Below are positions 46,724 through 63,895 of a stretch of 64,000 nt of DNA, piece by piece. Within the stretch, counting starts at the first letter, position 1. Each line of letters opens with the position of its first letter. Position numbers and translations under genes: made by a program. This DNA is from Tenrec ecaudatus (lineage: Eukaryota; Chordata; Mammalia; Afrosoricida; Tenrecidae), in NCBI RefSeq assembly GCF_050624435.1, contig NC_134535.1, positions 73,838,494 through 73,902,493 of the forward strand, written 5' to 3'. Under the pieces are notes generated by a model. That model was not told the DNA's origin. It made no database searches and saw only the letters and a list, made by a program, of their open reading frames with translations.

Positions 46724-46967
46724 TGGGAGTGTCAAACTGGAGACCTGCGTGTCTCATGAGGCCCCCAAGGCAAATTTGGTGGCCCACAATGCTCTGAAAT
46801 AAAATGTAACAAGGGAATTGTGTATACGGTATTGCCTCGATCTCCCCTAAGTGCTATTTTCTTCATAACAATTTTTCTATTTTCATTTTATTTCAGGGCA
46901 TTGTGGGCCACAAAAAATTACCTCGGGGGCCACATGCGGCCCTTGGGCAGCCAGTTTGACACCCCTG
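46724..46967. mobile_element. Palindromic hAT-like MITE, 244 bp
   Basis: The terminal inverted repeats (left gtgtcaaactgg, right ccagtttgacac) extend inward so that most of the element is a near-perfect palindrome (gtggcccacaatgc versus gcattgtgggccac). Flanks ccataagt (46716-46723) and ccgtaagt (46968-46975) are an 8-bp target-site duplication with one change, pointing to the hAT superfamily. I do not recognise the family. Confidence 0.8.
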
Positions 46968-46975
46968 CCGTAAGT

Positions 46976-47545
46976 CCACATTGCTATTCCAGTGATTAGG
47001 GATGGAGCCATCTAGTGCCCCGCAAAACCCCAGTTAACCCGCTAGTCTTTCAGTGTGGCCCCTTGTGAGTAATCCACATCTAGTTCAGATGGGGTGCCAA
47101 GTGCAGCTCCCCAAATCTGAAGTCTATGCGTGGGATTCTTCAGGGACTTGGTGGCTTCCCACACATCACTGGCCTGTTGCACTCTGATCTTGGTCAACAG
47201 GCCACTCTCCCTGAAAGGCATCTTCAGGGCTGCCCGATGTGGCCCTGTCACCAAGGGCGAGACGTCACATCTGGAAGCTGAGGGTGGCCCTGCAGTCGTC
47301 TCTGGGGACGAGCTGCTCTGAGCAGTAACAGTGTCCTTGGGAACTGGCACACCGGAATCAGGTCTACTTCACTCCCCACTTCCTGGGGAAATGTAAACAA
47401 GACCCCGCCATTGAGTGGTTTAGTACCGTGACACCACCCCCACCCCCACTGCCATCTTTATTCTTCCCCCACCCCTCTGTTGGCCTTTTAGCACAAGTGC
47501 TTTGTGAACCTGGTGTTGATGATGCCTGAATCACTGGTTCGTCTG
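46976..47545. other. Intergenic, one 102-codon minus frame, unrecognised
   Basis: The frame at 47042-47350 has no family resemblance that I can see. It may be a fragment of an old retrocopy or chance. Confidence 0.3.
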
Positions 47546-47549
47546 GCTC

Positions 47550-49035
47550 TTGCCAGAATATCTGGTCCTCAGCCTGGGGACTGTGTGTTGTGTGTGTTTT
47601 CCCTTGTGCCTGTTCTGCTGTTTGAACTTAACTCGGTGGACTCATGTTGCACTTGACCTTTTGTGCTTGGCTAAGTTCACTCAGCATGCTATCTTCAACT
47701 CTTTCTATGAGATGAGGTGCTTCACAGTTTCGTCAGTGTTTTTTAGGGATGTGTAGTAATCCATTGTGGGAATGTACCAGAGTTTTTTTAATCCATTTGT
47801 CTATTGATGGGAATTTAAGCTGTTTCCAGTTTTTTGCAATTGTGAACTGTGCAGCAACGAACATTGCAGAGCAGACGGCTGGTCATGGTCTGTTTCTTAT
47901 TTCTTCTGGGTCTATGCCCAGCAGTGGAATTGCTGGGTCATATGGTAGCTCGATTTCCATCTGCTTTAGGTAATGCCAAATCCCTTTCCACAGTGGCTGC
48001 TACGGGACCACCAGCAGTGAATATGAGTTCCTGTCTTAGCACACCCCTTGAGAATTTGTTGCTCTCTGTCTTTCTGAATTGGGCTATCTTTGTGGGTGTT
48101 AGGTGGTATCTCATAGTTGTTTTGATTTGCATTTCCTGATGGCTAGTGATTGGGAACATTTTCTCATATGTTTATTGACCATTCGGATTTCCTCCTTCTT
48201 GTATCTCCTGTTCAAGTCTTTTGCCCGCCTCCTCAGTGGGCTTGTCAGGAATTTTGTTTGCTTGGTTTGTTTTATTCTTGTTGGAAACTTTCAAGGTTCT
48301 GTAGATTTTCATAAGAAGCCCTTTGTTATGTCATGACTAAGTCTCTTTTACTAGTCCTGGGCTCTCATTGCTCTCCTGAGGAAGTCTCTCGCTGTACACC
48401 AGGGTTTCATCTTTAGTGGGTCTCAGCTAGCCCATCTTCCTCTTGGAGCGCATCCTTTCTTATGTCCCACAGGCCATGTGTACCCTGCTCTGAAGGACTT
48501 AGCTCTGTCCCAGTTTTCCCATGGATGATCCTGATAGTTTGAGGTTGACCTCAAGGTCTGTGACCCCTCTTGAATTTGTCCTCGTGAATACAGTGAGGGA
48601 AGGATCTTGTTTCGTTCTTCGGCAGGTTGACATCCAGTTTGTCAGCACCATGTGTTAAAAAGGACCTGTTTCCCATTTGATATTTTGGGGGCCTTTGTCA
48701 AAGGTCAGTTGTCGGTATGCAGATGCTTTTATTTCTGGATTTTCTGTCCTGATCCATTGGTCCAAGTAGCTATGATTATACCAGGACCAGGCTGTTTTGA
48801 AAACTGTGGCTGTGTAATAAGTTTTAAAGTGAAGTAGTGCAAACCGCTCACTTTATTCTTCTTGAGGAGTTCTTTGCCAATTCTGGGCTTCTTCCCTTTC
48901 CCTATGAAGTTGGTAGGCAGTTTTCCCATTTCTTTGAAAATGGCGGTCTTGCAAAATCCTATCATGCAAATGTTGCAGTCATTTTTATCACCAGCATCAT
49001 ATTTTACAATGACCAAGGCTTCTTTGTTCCTGCCT
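47550..49035 (-). mobile_element. L1 LINE, ORF2 end and 3' region
   Basis: The reverse of the classic mammalian L1 ORF2 C-terminal sequence is recognisable over a long stretch: strings such as 'cagtggaattgctgggtcat', 'tttccacagtggctg' and 'tatttgcat'-like blocks in the standard order. It is 5'-truncated, old and broken. A forward tRNA-like SINE (about 49110-49210) and a reverse AfroSINE (49212-49330) follow. Confidence 0.8.
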
Positions 49036-49589
49036 CTCCCACTCCAGTCCCCAGTAGGCCGGCGATTTACGGGCGCGTCTGGATGGGAATGGACTCCGTG
49101 GCAGGGAGTTTGGGTTTGGGTTGTGGGTGGCACAGTGGTTTGCCATCAGTTGAAAGCCCAAAGGTCAGTGGTTGAACCGACACCCAACAACTCTTTAGGA
49201 AGAAATGCCTGAAAATAAACTCAAACCAAACTCCATGTCATGGAGTTCTTTCTGACTCAGAGCAACCATGTAGGCCAGGGAGAATTGGGTTAGCTGCCCC
49301 GCGCTTAACCACTATTCCACCAGGACTCTTGGCAATATGCTTCTAGAAAGATACGTCACAGCGCGTTCTGCCCTTTCCCAGCATTCAAGATGTCAACGTG
49401 ACAGTGTGGTGGGTTCTCCGGTGCAAAATTGTGGATTTCTCTAAGTGTTTGGGTAGAAGCCGTGATCAACTGGGCTGACAACACAGGAGCCCCAAATCTA
49501 CCGTTCTGTGAAGGGGAGAAACACTGCTGAACAGATCGCCCTCTGCAGGGCGACGGTCACGGTCAAAAGAGGGAAACCAAAGCTCAGAA

Positions 49590-50320
49590 AGAAAGTATAT
49601 TGGACTGCTAACCACAAGGTCAGCAGTTCAAAACCACTAGCCACGCTACAGGAGAAAGACGAGGTTTTCTACTCCCATAAAGAGTTAGTCTCCCAGGCTC
49701 CCAGGGTGGATGATACCTTCAGGACCAAGGGTGTGAGGGGTGATGCTGGGAGAGTGGAGGGTAAGTGGGTTGGAAAGGGGGAACTGATTACAAGGATCCA
49801 CATGTGACCTCCTCCCTGGGAGATGGACGGCAGAGAAGAGGGGGAAGGGAGACTCTGGATAGGGCAAGATATGACAAAATAACTGTGTAAATTACCAAGG
49901 GCACATGAGGGAGGGGGGAGCGGGAGGGAGGGGGAAAAAAAAAGAGGACCTGATGCAAAGGGCTTAAGTGGAGAGCAAATGCTTTGAGAATGATTGGGGC
50001 AGGGAATGTGAGGATGTGCTTTATACAATTGATGTATGTATATGTATGGATTGTGATAAGAGTTGTATGAGCCCCTAATAAAATGTAAAAAAAGAAAAGA
50101 AGAAAATAAATGATTAGGGCAAAGACTGTACAGATGTGCTTTATACAATTGATGTGTGTATATGTATGGATTGTGATAAGAGTTGTGTGAGCCCCTAATA
50201 AAATGTTTTAAAAAAAAGAGTCTCAGAAACCCATAGGAACAGTTGAATGCTGTCCTATAGGGTCACTATGAGTCAGAATCGGTTCATGGCAGTGAGGTTG
50301 TTTGTTTGTTTGTTTGTTTG
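49590..50320 (+). mobile_element. AfroSINE split by a family A insertion
   Basis: The head and middle are at 49590-49685, and the remainder (gtctcagaaaccc ... atggcagtgag) is at 50217-50320 with a GTTT-repeat tail. The interruption is a family A copy. Confidence 0.85.
49690..50212 (+). mobile_element. Family A copy, about 520 bp, dimeric 3' tail
   Basis: Inserted into the AfroSINE above; 'aaagagt..gtctc' is found on both sides. The first 3' unit ends at about 50095 and the second at about 50212, with a GAAAA-rich linker between. Confidence 0.85.
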
Positions 50321-50479
50321 TTTCAGCAGGGGGAATACGGAAGTCATACAGAGGGCAAGATGGTGTGTTCTTTCATTGTGAAGATAATGTGGGGGTTGTA
50401 GTAACTGACAGAGGTGATATGAAAACTTCTGCTATCACACAAGCAGTTGCAACGGAGTGCACAGACCGGTAGCTCAAGA

Positions 50480-51090
50480 TTGCATTCATTGAGAACGATG
50501 AGGGCAACCAATGTACAAATGTGCCTGATACAATGGATGGATGGATTGTGAAAAGAGTTGTACAAGTGGAGGGAGGGTGGGGGGGTGGAAAGGGGGAACC
50601 GATTATAAGGATCTACATATAATCTCCTCCCTTGGGGGAAGGACAACAGAAAAATGGGTGAAGGGAGATGTCAAACAGTGTAAGATCGGGGAGGGAGGGG
50701 AAAAAAAAAGAGGACCTGATGCAAAGGGCTTAAGTGGAGAGCAAATGCTTTGAGAATGACTGGAGCAGGGAATGTGCAGATGTGCTTTATACAATTGATG
50801 TATGTATATGTATGGATTGTGATAAGAGTTGTATGAGCCCCTAATAAAATGTTTTTAAAAAAACAGTGTAAGATATGACAAAATAATAATAATTTATAAA
50901 TTATCAAGGGTTCATGAGGGAGGGGGAGCGGGGAAGGAGGGGAAAAAGTGAGGAGCTGATACCAAGGGCTCAAGCAGAAAGCAAATGTCTTGAGAATGAT
51001 GAGGGCAATAAATGTACAAATGTGCTCGACACAATGGATGTACCTGTAGATTGTGATCAGAGTTGTACGAGCCCCAAGAAAATTATTTTT
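50480..51090 (+). mobile_element. Family A copy with a second family A copy nested
   Basis: The outer copy is interrupted at 50687-50860 by a 174-bp 3'-end copy flanked by a perfect aaacagtgtaagat repeat (50673-50686 and 50861-50874). 50480-50565 is a further, separate 3' fragment. Confidence 0.8.
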
Positions 51091-51407
51091 TTAAAGTTTG
51101 AATTCAATGTTGGCAGCATGATTTTCCAATGTATTTGTTTTACTTTGCTTACTTTATTTTCTAATTAACATAAAAATGTTCAATTATGTTTTGTTATTTT
51201 ATAGGAACACTAAATAATAAATACAACTAACTAAATAATACAATCTTGTGATATAAATACAATCTTTATATCAAAAAAATGAATGGGTGCATCATTATTT
51301 TTGTCTCCAATGTATTTGTAAAACCAATGACTGGTCTATTAAAAATTATTTACACCCAGAAAGAGAGAGAGAGAGTCACCATGCGTCTGGTGAACTCCAT
51401 GGTGGCT

Positions 51408-51560
51408 ACAAACAAAAACCCACTACCCTCCAGTCGAATCTGAGTCACCGGAACTGCCCCACAGGGTTTGCAAGCCTGTACAGATAGGCCAAGGAGCTGG
51501 GTTGGTTAAAAGCGCCGACCTCTTAGTTGGCAGTCAAGCTACGTAACCACTGCACCCCGC
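51408..51560 (-). mobile_element. AfroSINE, reverse
   Basis: AAACAAAAACCCACT tail, GAACTGCCCCACAGGG block, and a degenerate tRNA-like head. Diverged. 51091-51407 before it is AT-rich with a GA microsatellite at about 51361-51374. Confidence 0.7.
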
Positions 51561-52965
51561 GGAAGTGTCAGACACAGGAGCGGAGGCTTTAAATATGCCT
51601 TTGTTGACCAGGCAGAGCCTTTGTTTTCAATCAAAGATGTAGGCCTGTTTCTCTGATTTCATCCTAATAATGCCAAACGTCCTTGAAATGGAGTGTTAGA
51701 GGGCACTCATCCCTTCCCAGAGCCCTTACTGCTGATTCCTGGGTGCAACAGAGATAGGAGGCTCTGAACGAGTAGGCAACAGGGTGGTTGGGACTAGGAC
51801 AGATGTCTGAGATGCCAGGGTTTAGGGGTGAAAGGCTGAAAGGGGGGGGGATAGTAGGAGGAGAAGACACCGGCTCTGAGCCCCTGCGATCTCCTCGGCG
51901 CCCACCAGGTGACGCCCCGGAGCTTGAGCTCCCGGCGCCGAGCCAGAGCCTCGGCCGCAACCAGCCCTGGATCTGAGCAGTGCGGCGCCGCGATAAGAAA
52001 CGCGTGCCGGGCGGCTGCAGGAGCTCTCTCCAACGGCCAGTGGAACAGGGGTACTGGGATCCCCGCCCCCCCCAGCCTTGCTTCCTGCGGCAAAACGTTG
52101 CCTTTTCTCAATTCGATTGCTTAACCAGGAAACGCCCAGAAATCATCTCCACGTCGCTGTCCACAAAGCCCGGGTGCGCGGGCGGGAGGGCTCGGGCGCG
52201 CTGCTCAGGCTGCAGGAGCCTCGCCCTCCGGCTCACGCGCGCCCCACCCCCGGCCCGCGCGCCCCGAGACCGCCGGCTCCACGAGGACCCCTAGGCCGGC
52301 GCTGGGAGCCCGGCGCGGATCCGACTGCAAGCTGGCCTCGGCTGCAGAGCGGTAGACAGGTCAGCCCGGGCGCGACGCGGGCCGAGTGGCAGGCGGGAGG
52401 CGTTGGCATGCGCGCCGGTCCCCCCCACCCAGCATCCATCCCTTCCTCCCACCGCTTCCCGAGACAACCCCCCCACACACCAGGTCACCTCCGCCGGCGG
52501 GGAGGGATCACCTCCGCCGGGCCAGCCAACAGCACGGCCGGGAGTCTCCGTTTTTCATGACCAGCTGGGTGTGGAACCGCTCTCTGCAGCGCACCCTGGC
52601 CCAGGTGATGCTCTGGATGTGGGGCGAGGGCTGGGGGCGGGGTGCGCAAACCGGGGCGGGCGGCGGCCTCCGGGGTATTAATGGCGCTATCCCACCCACG
52701 AGCTGCCGCTTCCAAACCGCCTCCTCGACCGTCTATTGTATCAAGATGCTGGGTCTCGGGGCTGCAGACAAACCCAGCTGCTGCCTAGGGCCAGAAGAAA
52801 GGAGGCCGCGAGCCCGGCGGCGGGGAGCGAGAGGAAGTGGGCGGCAGGGCGGTGGTAAAGAATCACTGGGCGCACTCTCGATTTCCGGAGGAACGCGCCC
52901 CGCAGAGCTGCGGGGTTCCCCGGGCGCGGTCCACGACCGCGCTCTCACGCGTCCCCTTGTCCAGG

Positions 52966-58694
<5,729 letters not shown>

Positions 58695-59230
58695 TGGCCA
58701 CCCAGAGCCTCGGCCCTGCCAGGACTTCCCAGCAAGACCACCACCCAGTGACCACTCTCCAATGACTGCCTCAGCCCTCCTCATCAGTGCCCGATCCCTA
58801 GTAAGGGCTTATCCTGGTGACACCCCTCCTTTCCTTGAGTGCCCAGTGTGGGCACGATGGAGCCAGACTCTCTCCCACAGTACCAAGTTGCCCCACCCTG
58901 CTTTAATAGTGCAGGAAAGGGAGGGGTCAGGCTTTGCTTCCCAAGTGCCAAAGAGCCCAGGGGGACTAAAGTAGAAACCTTGCCACTCCTCTCCTTCGGT
59001 GTGGGGCTCCTCCCCACAGATGTAATCCCAGGACTATGTCCCCAACTCCCACTGCTGGATCCAGGACTCTGATCACCGCCTTCAGCCCCACCCGGACAGA
59101 GAGAACTGAGGAGGGAGTGGCTGGTGACCACCTGGTACAAACCAATCTCCATGGTGTCTTTTATGATGCTGTGGGCATAGAGGGAGAAACCAAGCCTGAC
59201 TTCATGGGCTCCAGAGGCCCCAAGCTTTGT

Positions 59231-59236
59231 TTTATT
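59231..59236 (-). terminator. SLC26A10: Candidate poly(A) signal for SLC26A10
   Basis: TTTATT on the plus strand gives AATAAA on the minus strand, about 370 bp past the inferred SLC26A10 stop. It is the only canonical hexamer I saw between the two convergent stop codons. Confidence 0.6.
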
Positions 59237-59606
59237 AGCCACACTAATTGTGGGTGCTTAAGAGCATAATCCAGTCCCCCCCAACCCCCCACATTGTTGG
59301 AGCTGTCCACTCTCCAAGTGACCGGATCAGACCCACACTGTGCAATTTTTTGGACCAGTGAGTTCCTAGAAAAGAGAGGGGATATGTCAGAGTAGATCAG
59401 GAGAAAATGGGCAGCCCCCACCCCTGCCTGAGATTTGGCAGTTCTCTGAGGGCCACTACCACCACCCCGTAGGAGGTTGAGCCTCAGCTTTTTGCCCACA
59501 GTGAGGCCCAACCTCCCCAGCCTGCTCTTAACATGGTCTAGTCATTTCAGCCCCACTTGTTCCTCCTTGATCTTTTCCTGAGTGTCCTCCAGCCATGACC
59601 CACATC

Positions 59607-62600
59607 TCACATGCTAGAGCCCAGCCCCTCCTGTTCCCCCCTCCCTTCCCCTTCCCTCACCAGTCTTTCCAGGGCGTGAGCAGCAGCATCCTGGACACTC
59701 ACAAACAGCTGACCTGGGGTCACTGTGTCCAGGAGTCCAGCCCAGGTCAGGGTCCCCAGCACTGAGGCTACATGGAGAAGGGATCAGGCTCTCAGGTCCC
59801 AAGTTCACACCGTGTCCTATTACCCCTCCCTTCCCTAAGTGTCCAGTCATTCCCAGGCCTAAGGTTCCTCCACGCGACGGCTCGTCTCACCATTACACTG
59901 AGCCAGGAGAAGGTGGATCCCCGCATCTCGACAGCGGCAGGCCAGCTGTGGGGATGGGGATGGGGGCGGGGGTAACTGAAGTCAGGGATTTGAGTGGAGT
60001 GACAGGGGGCTTTATCTCCATCCTCCTCTCCCTCACCTGTACCACTTCTCTGGCCCCAGCAGCATCTGCAAAGGTCACCCCACTGCAGTCAAGGACCACC
60101 ACTCTGACAGGCTCAGCAACTAGGGAGGAGGGGGGGAAGGCAGGAGGACGGAGATCTTGTCAGGGTCAGTCTCAAATCTCCCTTCTTGTCATCCCAGCTC
60201 ACCTGCGTCAGGAGGCTTTGGAGTCTCCTGTGGGGAAAGAGGGGCAGTCAGTGGGCACCAAGGGAGACATGAGCCCAAGCTCCCCTCCCCACCACACCCC
60301 CAAACACCTACTGCCTCCCAGGCCTAATGGAGCCACTCTCTTGATTGGAGGCCCTTACCTTGCCCCTCTCTCCAAGCCCCAGATGCCACTCTAGAACACG
60401 GCGGAACTGCCCACGGGTTCCAAAGTAGAGTGGTGTGGGATAGCTGAGGACACAGAGCCCAGGAACCTGGAGGAGCTAAGGGGCCAAGGGTCAGAGTAAC
60501 ATTCCAATTCCATTGATTGAACGGACTCTTTCCTTCCTTCCTCCCTCAGTGGTAGCCCACCCACCTTGCGGCTCTCCCTGAGCGGCCTGTAGAGCTCTGT
60601 TCCTTCAGCCAGTCCAAGCGCCAGGCATTGCACCCTGAGCAGGGAGCTGGGGGTCATATCCCCCAGCTTGGTCCAGCTGGGGAATCACCCAGAGCATCAC
60701 CCCCCCACCACCCCTCCATTCAGCTCCCACCTCTGAGTTCGGCAGACCACAGTCATCATGGAGAAGACCACGCCCACAGCCAAACCCAGGTCCACACTCA
60801 GGGTCACGACAGCAACCCATGTGACCATCCACACAGCCTGGGGACACGGAAGGGGATAGTAGCCAGAGAGAAGGGTTTAAGGCCGTACTGGCAGGGAGAG
60901 GCACCTTTGGGAATGATTGCCAGGGCAAGGGTGAAATACTGCCCAGAAAAATGGCTAGAACTGGCCCAACATGGGGGAAACCCCACATGCTGAGCTCAGT
61001 GCTAGCTGGAGGGTTATGAAGCTTCAAGACTAAGGGCATTCAATCAACCCCACCCTTCAGTTTATCTCTGAGGAAAAGGTACCATGAGGTATGTGCATTG
61101 CAACAGTGGGGGAGGGGAAAGGTGAGGGGGAGGGGCTTGCAAGCTTAGGACCAGGACAAGTGGGTTAATCTCGGGCAGAAGCAGGGGATGCTGGGAAGCT
61201 GGAGGGGATGGGCGATGGGAGAGCAGGGCTGCCACTTCTCACAAAGTCCACTCGGCTGATCCGCCACAACTGTGGGAGCTCCTGCATCTGGAAGAACAGC
61301 TGGCGCATGCTGGAGATGTTGATGCATGCCAGGACAGCCTGGGTGCAGAAGAGGGAGGCTGACTCCCCCAGGGCCTGGTCCAGAGCCCGTGCACCCAGCT
61401 GCCCGCCTATATCTTCTCTGCCCCTTACCTTGGGTAAGTAGTAGAAGAAGGGCCCCAGCCACAGCAGGACCGACAGGACCACGACGCAGGAGAAGAGGCC
61501 GGCCAACTGCGGGCAGCGGGGCAAGAAGGAAGGCTCTGCAGTGGGCAAGCAGACCCCTGCCTGCCTCTCCAGCTCCTAAGGAAGTCTCCCTTCCACACCT
61601 TCTAGACCTCACCACTCCCATCCACCATTCTCCTCCCCCCACCCAAACACCTGTCATGGCCAGAAAGCTCCTAGTCCTCAGTTCTCAACCTGTGGGTCGT
61701 GACCCCTTTGGGGGGGTCAAACGCTCTTTTCACAGGGTCACCTGATTCATATCAGTAGCAAAATGACAGTGATGAAGTAGCAACGAAAATAATGTTATGG
61801 TTGTGGGGGTCACAACAACATGAACTGTATGAAAGGGTCTCAGCCTGAGGAAGGTTGAGAACCACTGCCCTGGATGTAGTTCACCTCCATCTTGAAAGCC
61901 ACGCCTGGATCACCCTGGGGCACAGTTCTAACACAGTTGTCATGGATCAGAATCAACTCGTGCAGCGGGAGACCCCAACGGCAACCTAACACATGCTTTA
62001 GCAAGCCCGGAAAGAAAGGAACACCAAAAAATATTCAGGGGGCGGGGGTGAGGATTTTGCTATGATATTTCTTTTCAACACTTTGTCAAAAACGCGCCTC
62101 ATGAGAGAGGGAAGGAAAAGAGGGATCCTTCTCTCTTAATGTGGTTAGTGGTTGGCAATGTTTCTATCTTCAAATACAGATGGGTCCACACGATCTAACT
62201 CAGGGTTCCAGTTGAGTGTTATCATTGCCGTCAGCTGCTGGTGAGTTGGTTCTTGCCGAGTGAAGGGTAGAATCAGGCTGGAGGGTTTTCAAGGCTGAAA
62301 ACTTTCTAACGCAGATGGCCAACAACTGTCTTCCAAGCCACCAGCTGCACTGGTCAGTTTGACCTTCCAACTTTTCAGCACGGAGCCTTTGTGGCAGAGC
62401 AGTTAAGCACGATGGCTGAGTGCTGAAAGATGGGTGTTTCGAGGCCACCTAGCAGCTCTACAGGAAAAACACTTGGCAAAAAGCTCAATGGAGCACTTGG
62501 ACTGTGTCTCATAGCAGTTGGGACTGCTATGAGTTGAGCTGAAATACAGTTGAACGCACTGTGAGCACAGGGGCACTGGTGGTGTAGTGGTTCTGCATTG

Positions 62601-63676
62601 GGTTACTAACTGCAAGGTCAGCAGTTTGAAAACATCAGCTGCTCTTTGGGACAGAGGCCGGGTTTCCTACCCGTCCAGTGTTAGTCTTGGAAACCCACAG
62701 GGGCAGCTCTACCCTGCCCTATAACGGTTACTCTGAGTTGGCATCAGCTTGATGGCAATGGGTTTACTTTGGTTTGGTTTGAACATCAATGTCAACAACA
62801 CTGAGTACTTGTACCTCCCAGGGACTCCAGATTAGAGGCTGCTGTTATAGGCAGTAAAGTGGATTCTGGCTCATAATGACCCGATAGGATCCTATAGCGT
62901 TCCCTTAGAGGGTTTTCTAGGCTGTCATCTTTATGGGAGCAGATCATCAGGTGTGGACTTCGTTGGTCTTCTCATTACCTTACCATTGACCCTACCTACC
63001 TAGACAGTCCACCTCCCTCCCCCAATCCCAGCCTCCTCTATCTACATGCTCCCTGGGTATCCAGTTCTCTACCTGGCCCTGGATGCCCCAGCCTTTCCCT
63101 CATGCCAAGATGCCCTCTTACCTGTGTATTTCCCCCAGCATCCACTAGTAGGCTGGTCGTGGCCAATGTGGCAGAGTTGGGAAAGCAAGAAAAGAGGGAG
63201 GAGATGAGGTTGGAGACACCGTGTGCCAAGAGTTCCTGGAGGGATGCAGTGAGGGGAGGGAGGTCAGACCAGGGCTGGTCTCTCGAGTGTGGTTGGGCTC
63301 CCCAGTCAGAGTCACACCTGATTGGAGTCAATTGTGTAGCCGTACTTATCCGCATAGATGGAGGCCAGAGAGGCAGATACAGCAAACGTCACCAGGGCAA
63401 TGGGCAGTGAGTCGGCCAGAATCCCGGGCAGCTCAGTCAGGCTGGGAAGGAGAGGGTGAGGGAATCTGGAGAGGGAGGGGTCCGTGATGAGGCAAGGCCA
63501 GAGAGGAGAGAGGTGTAGGATGAGAAGAGGTGCTGGGTAGGAAAGGACTTGGGTTGCCAGACAAGGGGTGGGAGGAGCACACAGGCCTCTTACCCTGCAG
63601 GGAGCACCCCCACTATCTGGATGTTGTATCTTGTGTCCAGAGAAGAGGTGAAGCAGAGCACTGAGGCCAGGAGCAC
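59607..63676 (-). CDS. SLC26A10: SLC26A10, SLC26/SulP-type transporter, 3' twelve exons
   Basis: SLC26 proteins are multi-pass membrane anion transporters or channels with a cytoplasmic STAS domain; the substrate of A10 is not known to me. Visible exons, 5' to 3': 63594-63676, 63318-63465, 63122-63235, 61429-61506, 61243-61338, 60731-60837, 60565-60634, 60359-60475, 60203-60227, 60037-60119, 59891-59945, 59607-59761. Splice sites are GT/AG and phases join without a break into 376 codons. The first seven exons give the second half of the membrane domain (hydrophobic runs such as LAGLFSCVVVLSVLLWLGPF and the DSNQ-ELLAHG loop). The last five give the STAS domain, including VVVLDCSGVTFADAAGAREV. 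The very 3' end is less certain: the last exon is read to a stop at 59607-59609, but a gtgagg donor-like string at 59660 leaves another ending possible. N-terminal exons lie beyond 64000. As I recall, the human locus is classed as a pseudogene, whereas here every visible exon is open. Confidence 0.92.
61679..61867. mobile_element. SPIN non-autonomous hAT transposon in SLC26A10 intron
   Basis: Opposite orientation to the 37709 copy: it begins gttctcaacctgtgggtcgt and ends ggttgagaaccactg. Nearly full length with a short loss at the left terminus. No clear 8-bp duplication remains. Confidence 0.9.
62195..62960. mobile_element. Cluster of AfroSINEs in SLC26A10 intron
   Basis: Four successive SINEs: reverse (about 62195-62395), forward (about 62385-62560), forward and nearly complete with a GGTTTG tail (62573-62790), and reverse (about 62850-62960). 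The forward copy at 62573 has the full tRNA-like head, body and tail and is the best reference copy in the window. Confidence 0.8.
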
Positions 63677-63734
63677 CTGGGGAAGAGAGACAAGCAGGGG
63701 TGAGGGTGGGGACCTTGAGGGGCTCATCATGCAA

Positions 63735-63895
63735 ACTCACTGCCATAAACTGGTGCAGACCCATAGTGACCCCATAGGACAGGGTAGAACTGCTGCTGTG
63801 CGTTTCCATCTATCTCCTTTGGTGCAGCTGGTGGTTTTGAACTGCTGCCCTTGGGATTAGCAGCCCAATGTGAATCTCCTATTCCACTAGGTCTC
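63735..63895 (-). mobile_element. AfroSINE in SLC26A10 intron near window end
   Basis: Reverse orientation, with the 'cataggacagggtagaactg' block and the head ending 'attccactaggtctc'. The rest to 64000 is intron; no further SLC26A10 exon was seen. Confidence 0.8.

Noticed and set aside
1-51000. Family A as an endogenous retrovirus or LTR element
   Set aside because: There are no paired terminal repeats. Copies share only the 3' end, have A-rich tails with AATAAA, are truncated at varied 5' points and have 13-22-bp target-site duplications, all typical of LINE-type mobilisation.
59525-59592. A possible extra terminal SLC26A10 exon after an acceptor-like CAG
   Set aside because: It would encode a short lysine/glutamate-rich tail unrelated to the family. 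Direct read-through to the stop at 59607 is simpler, though not proven.
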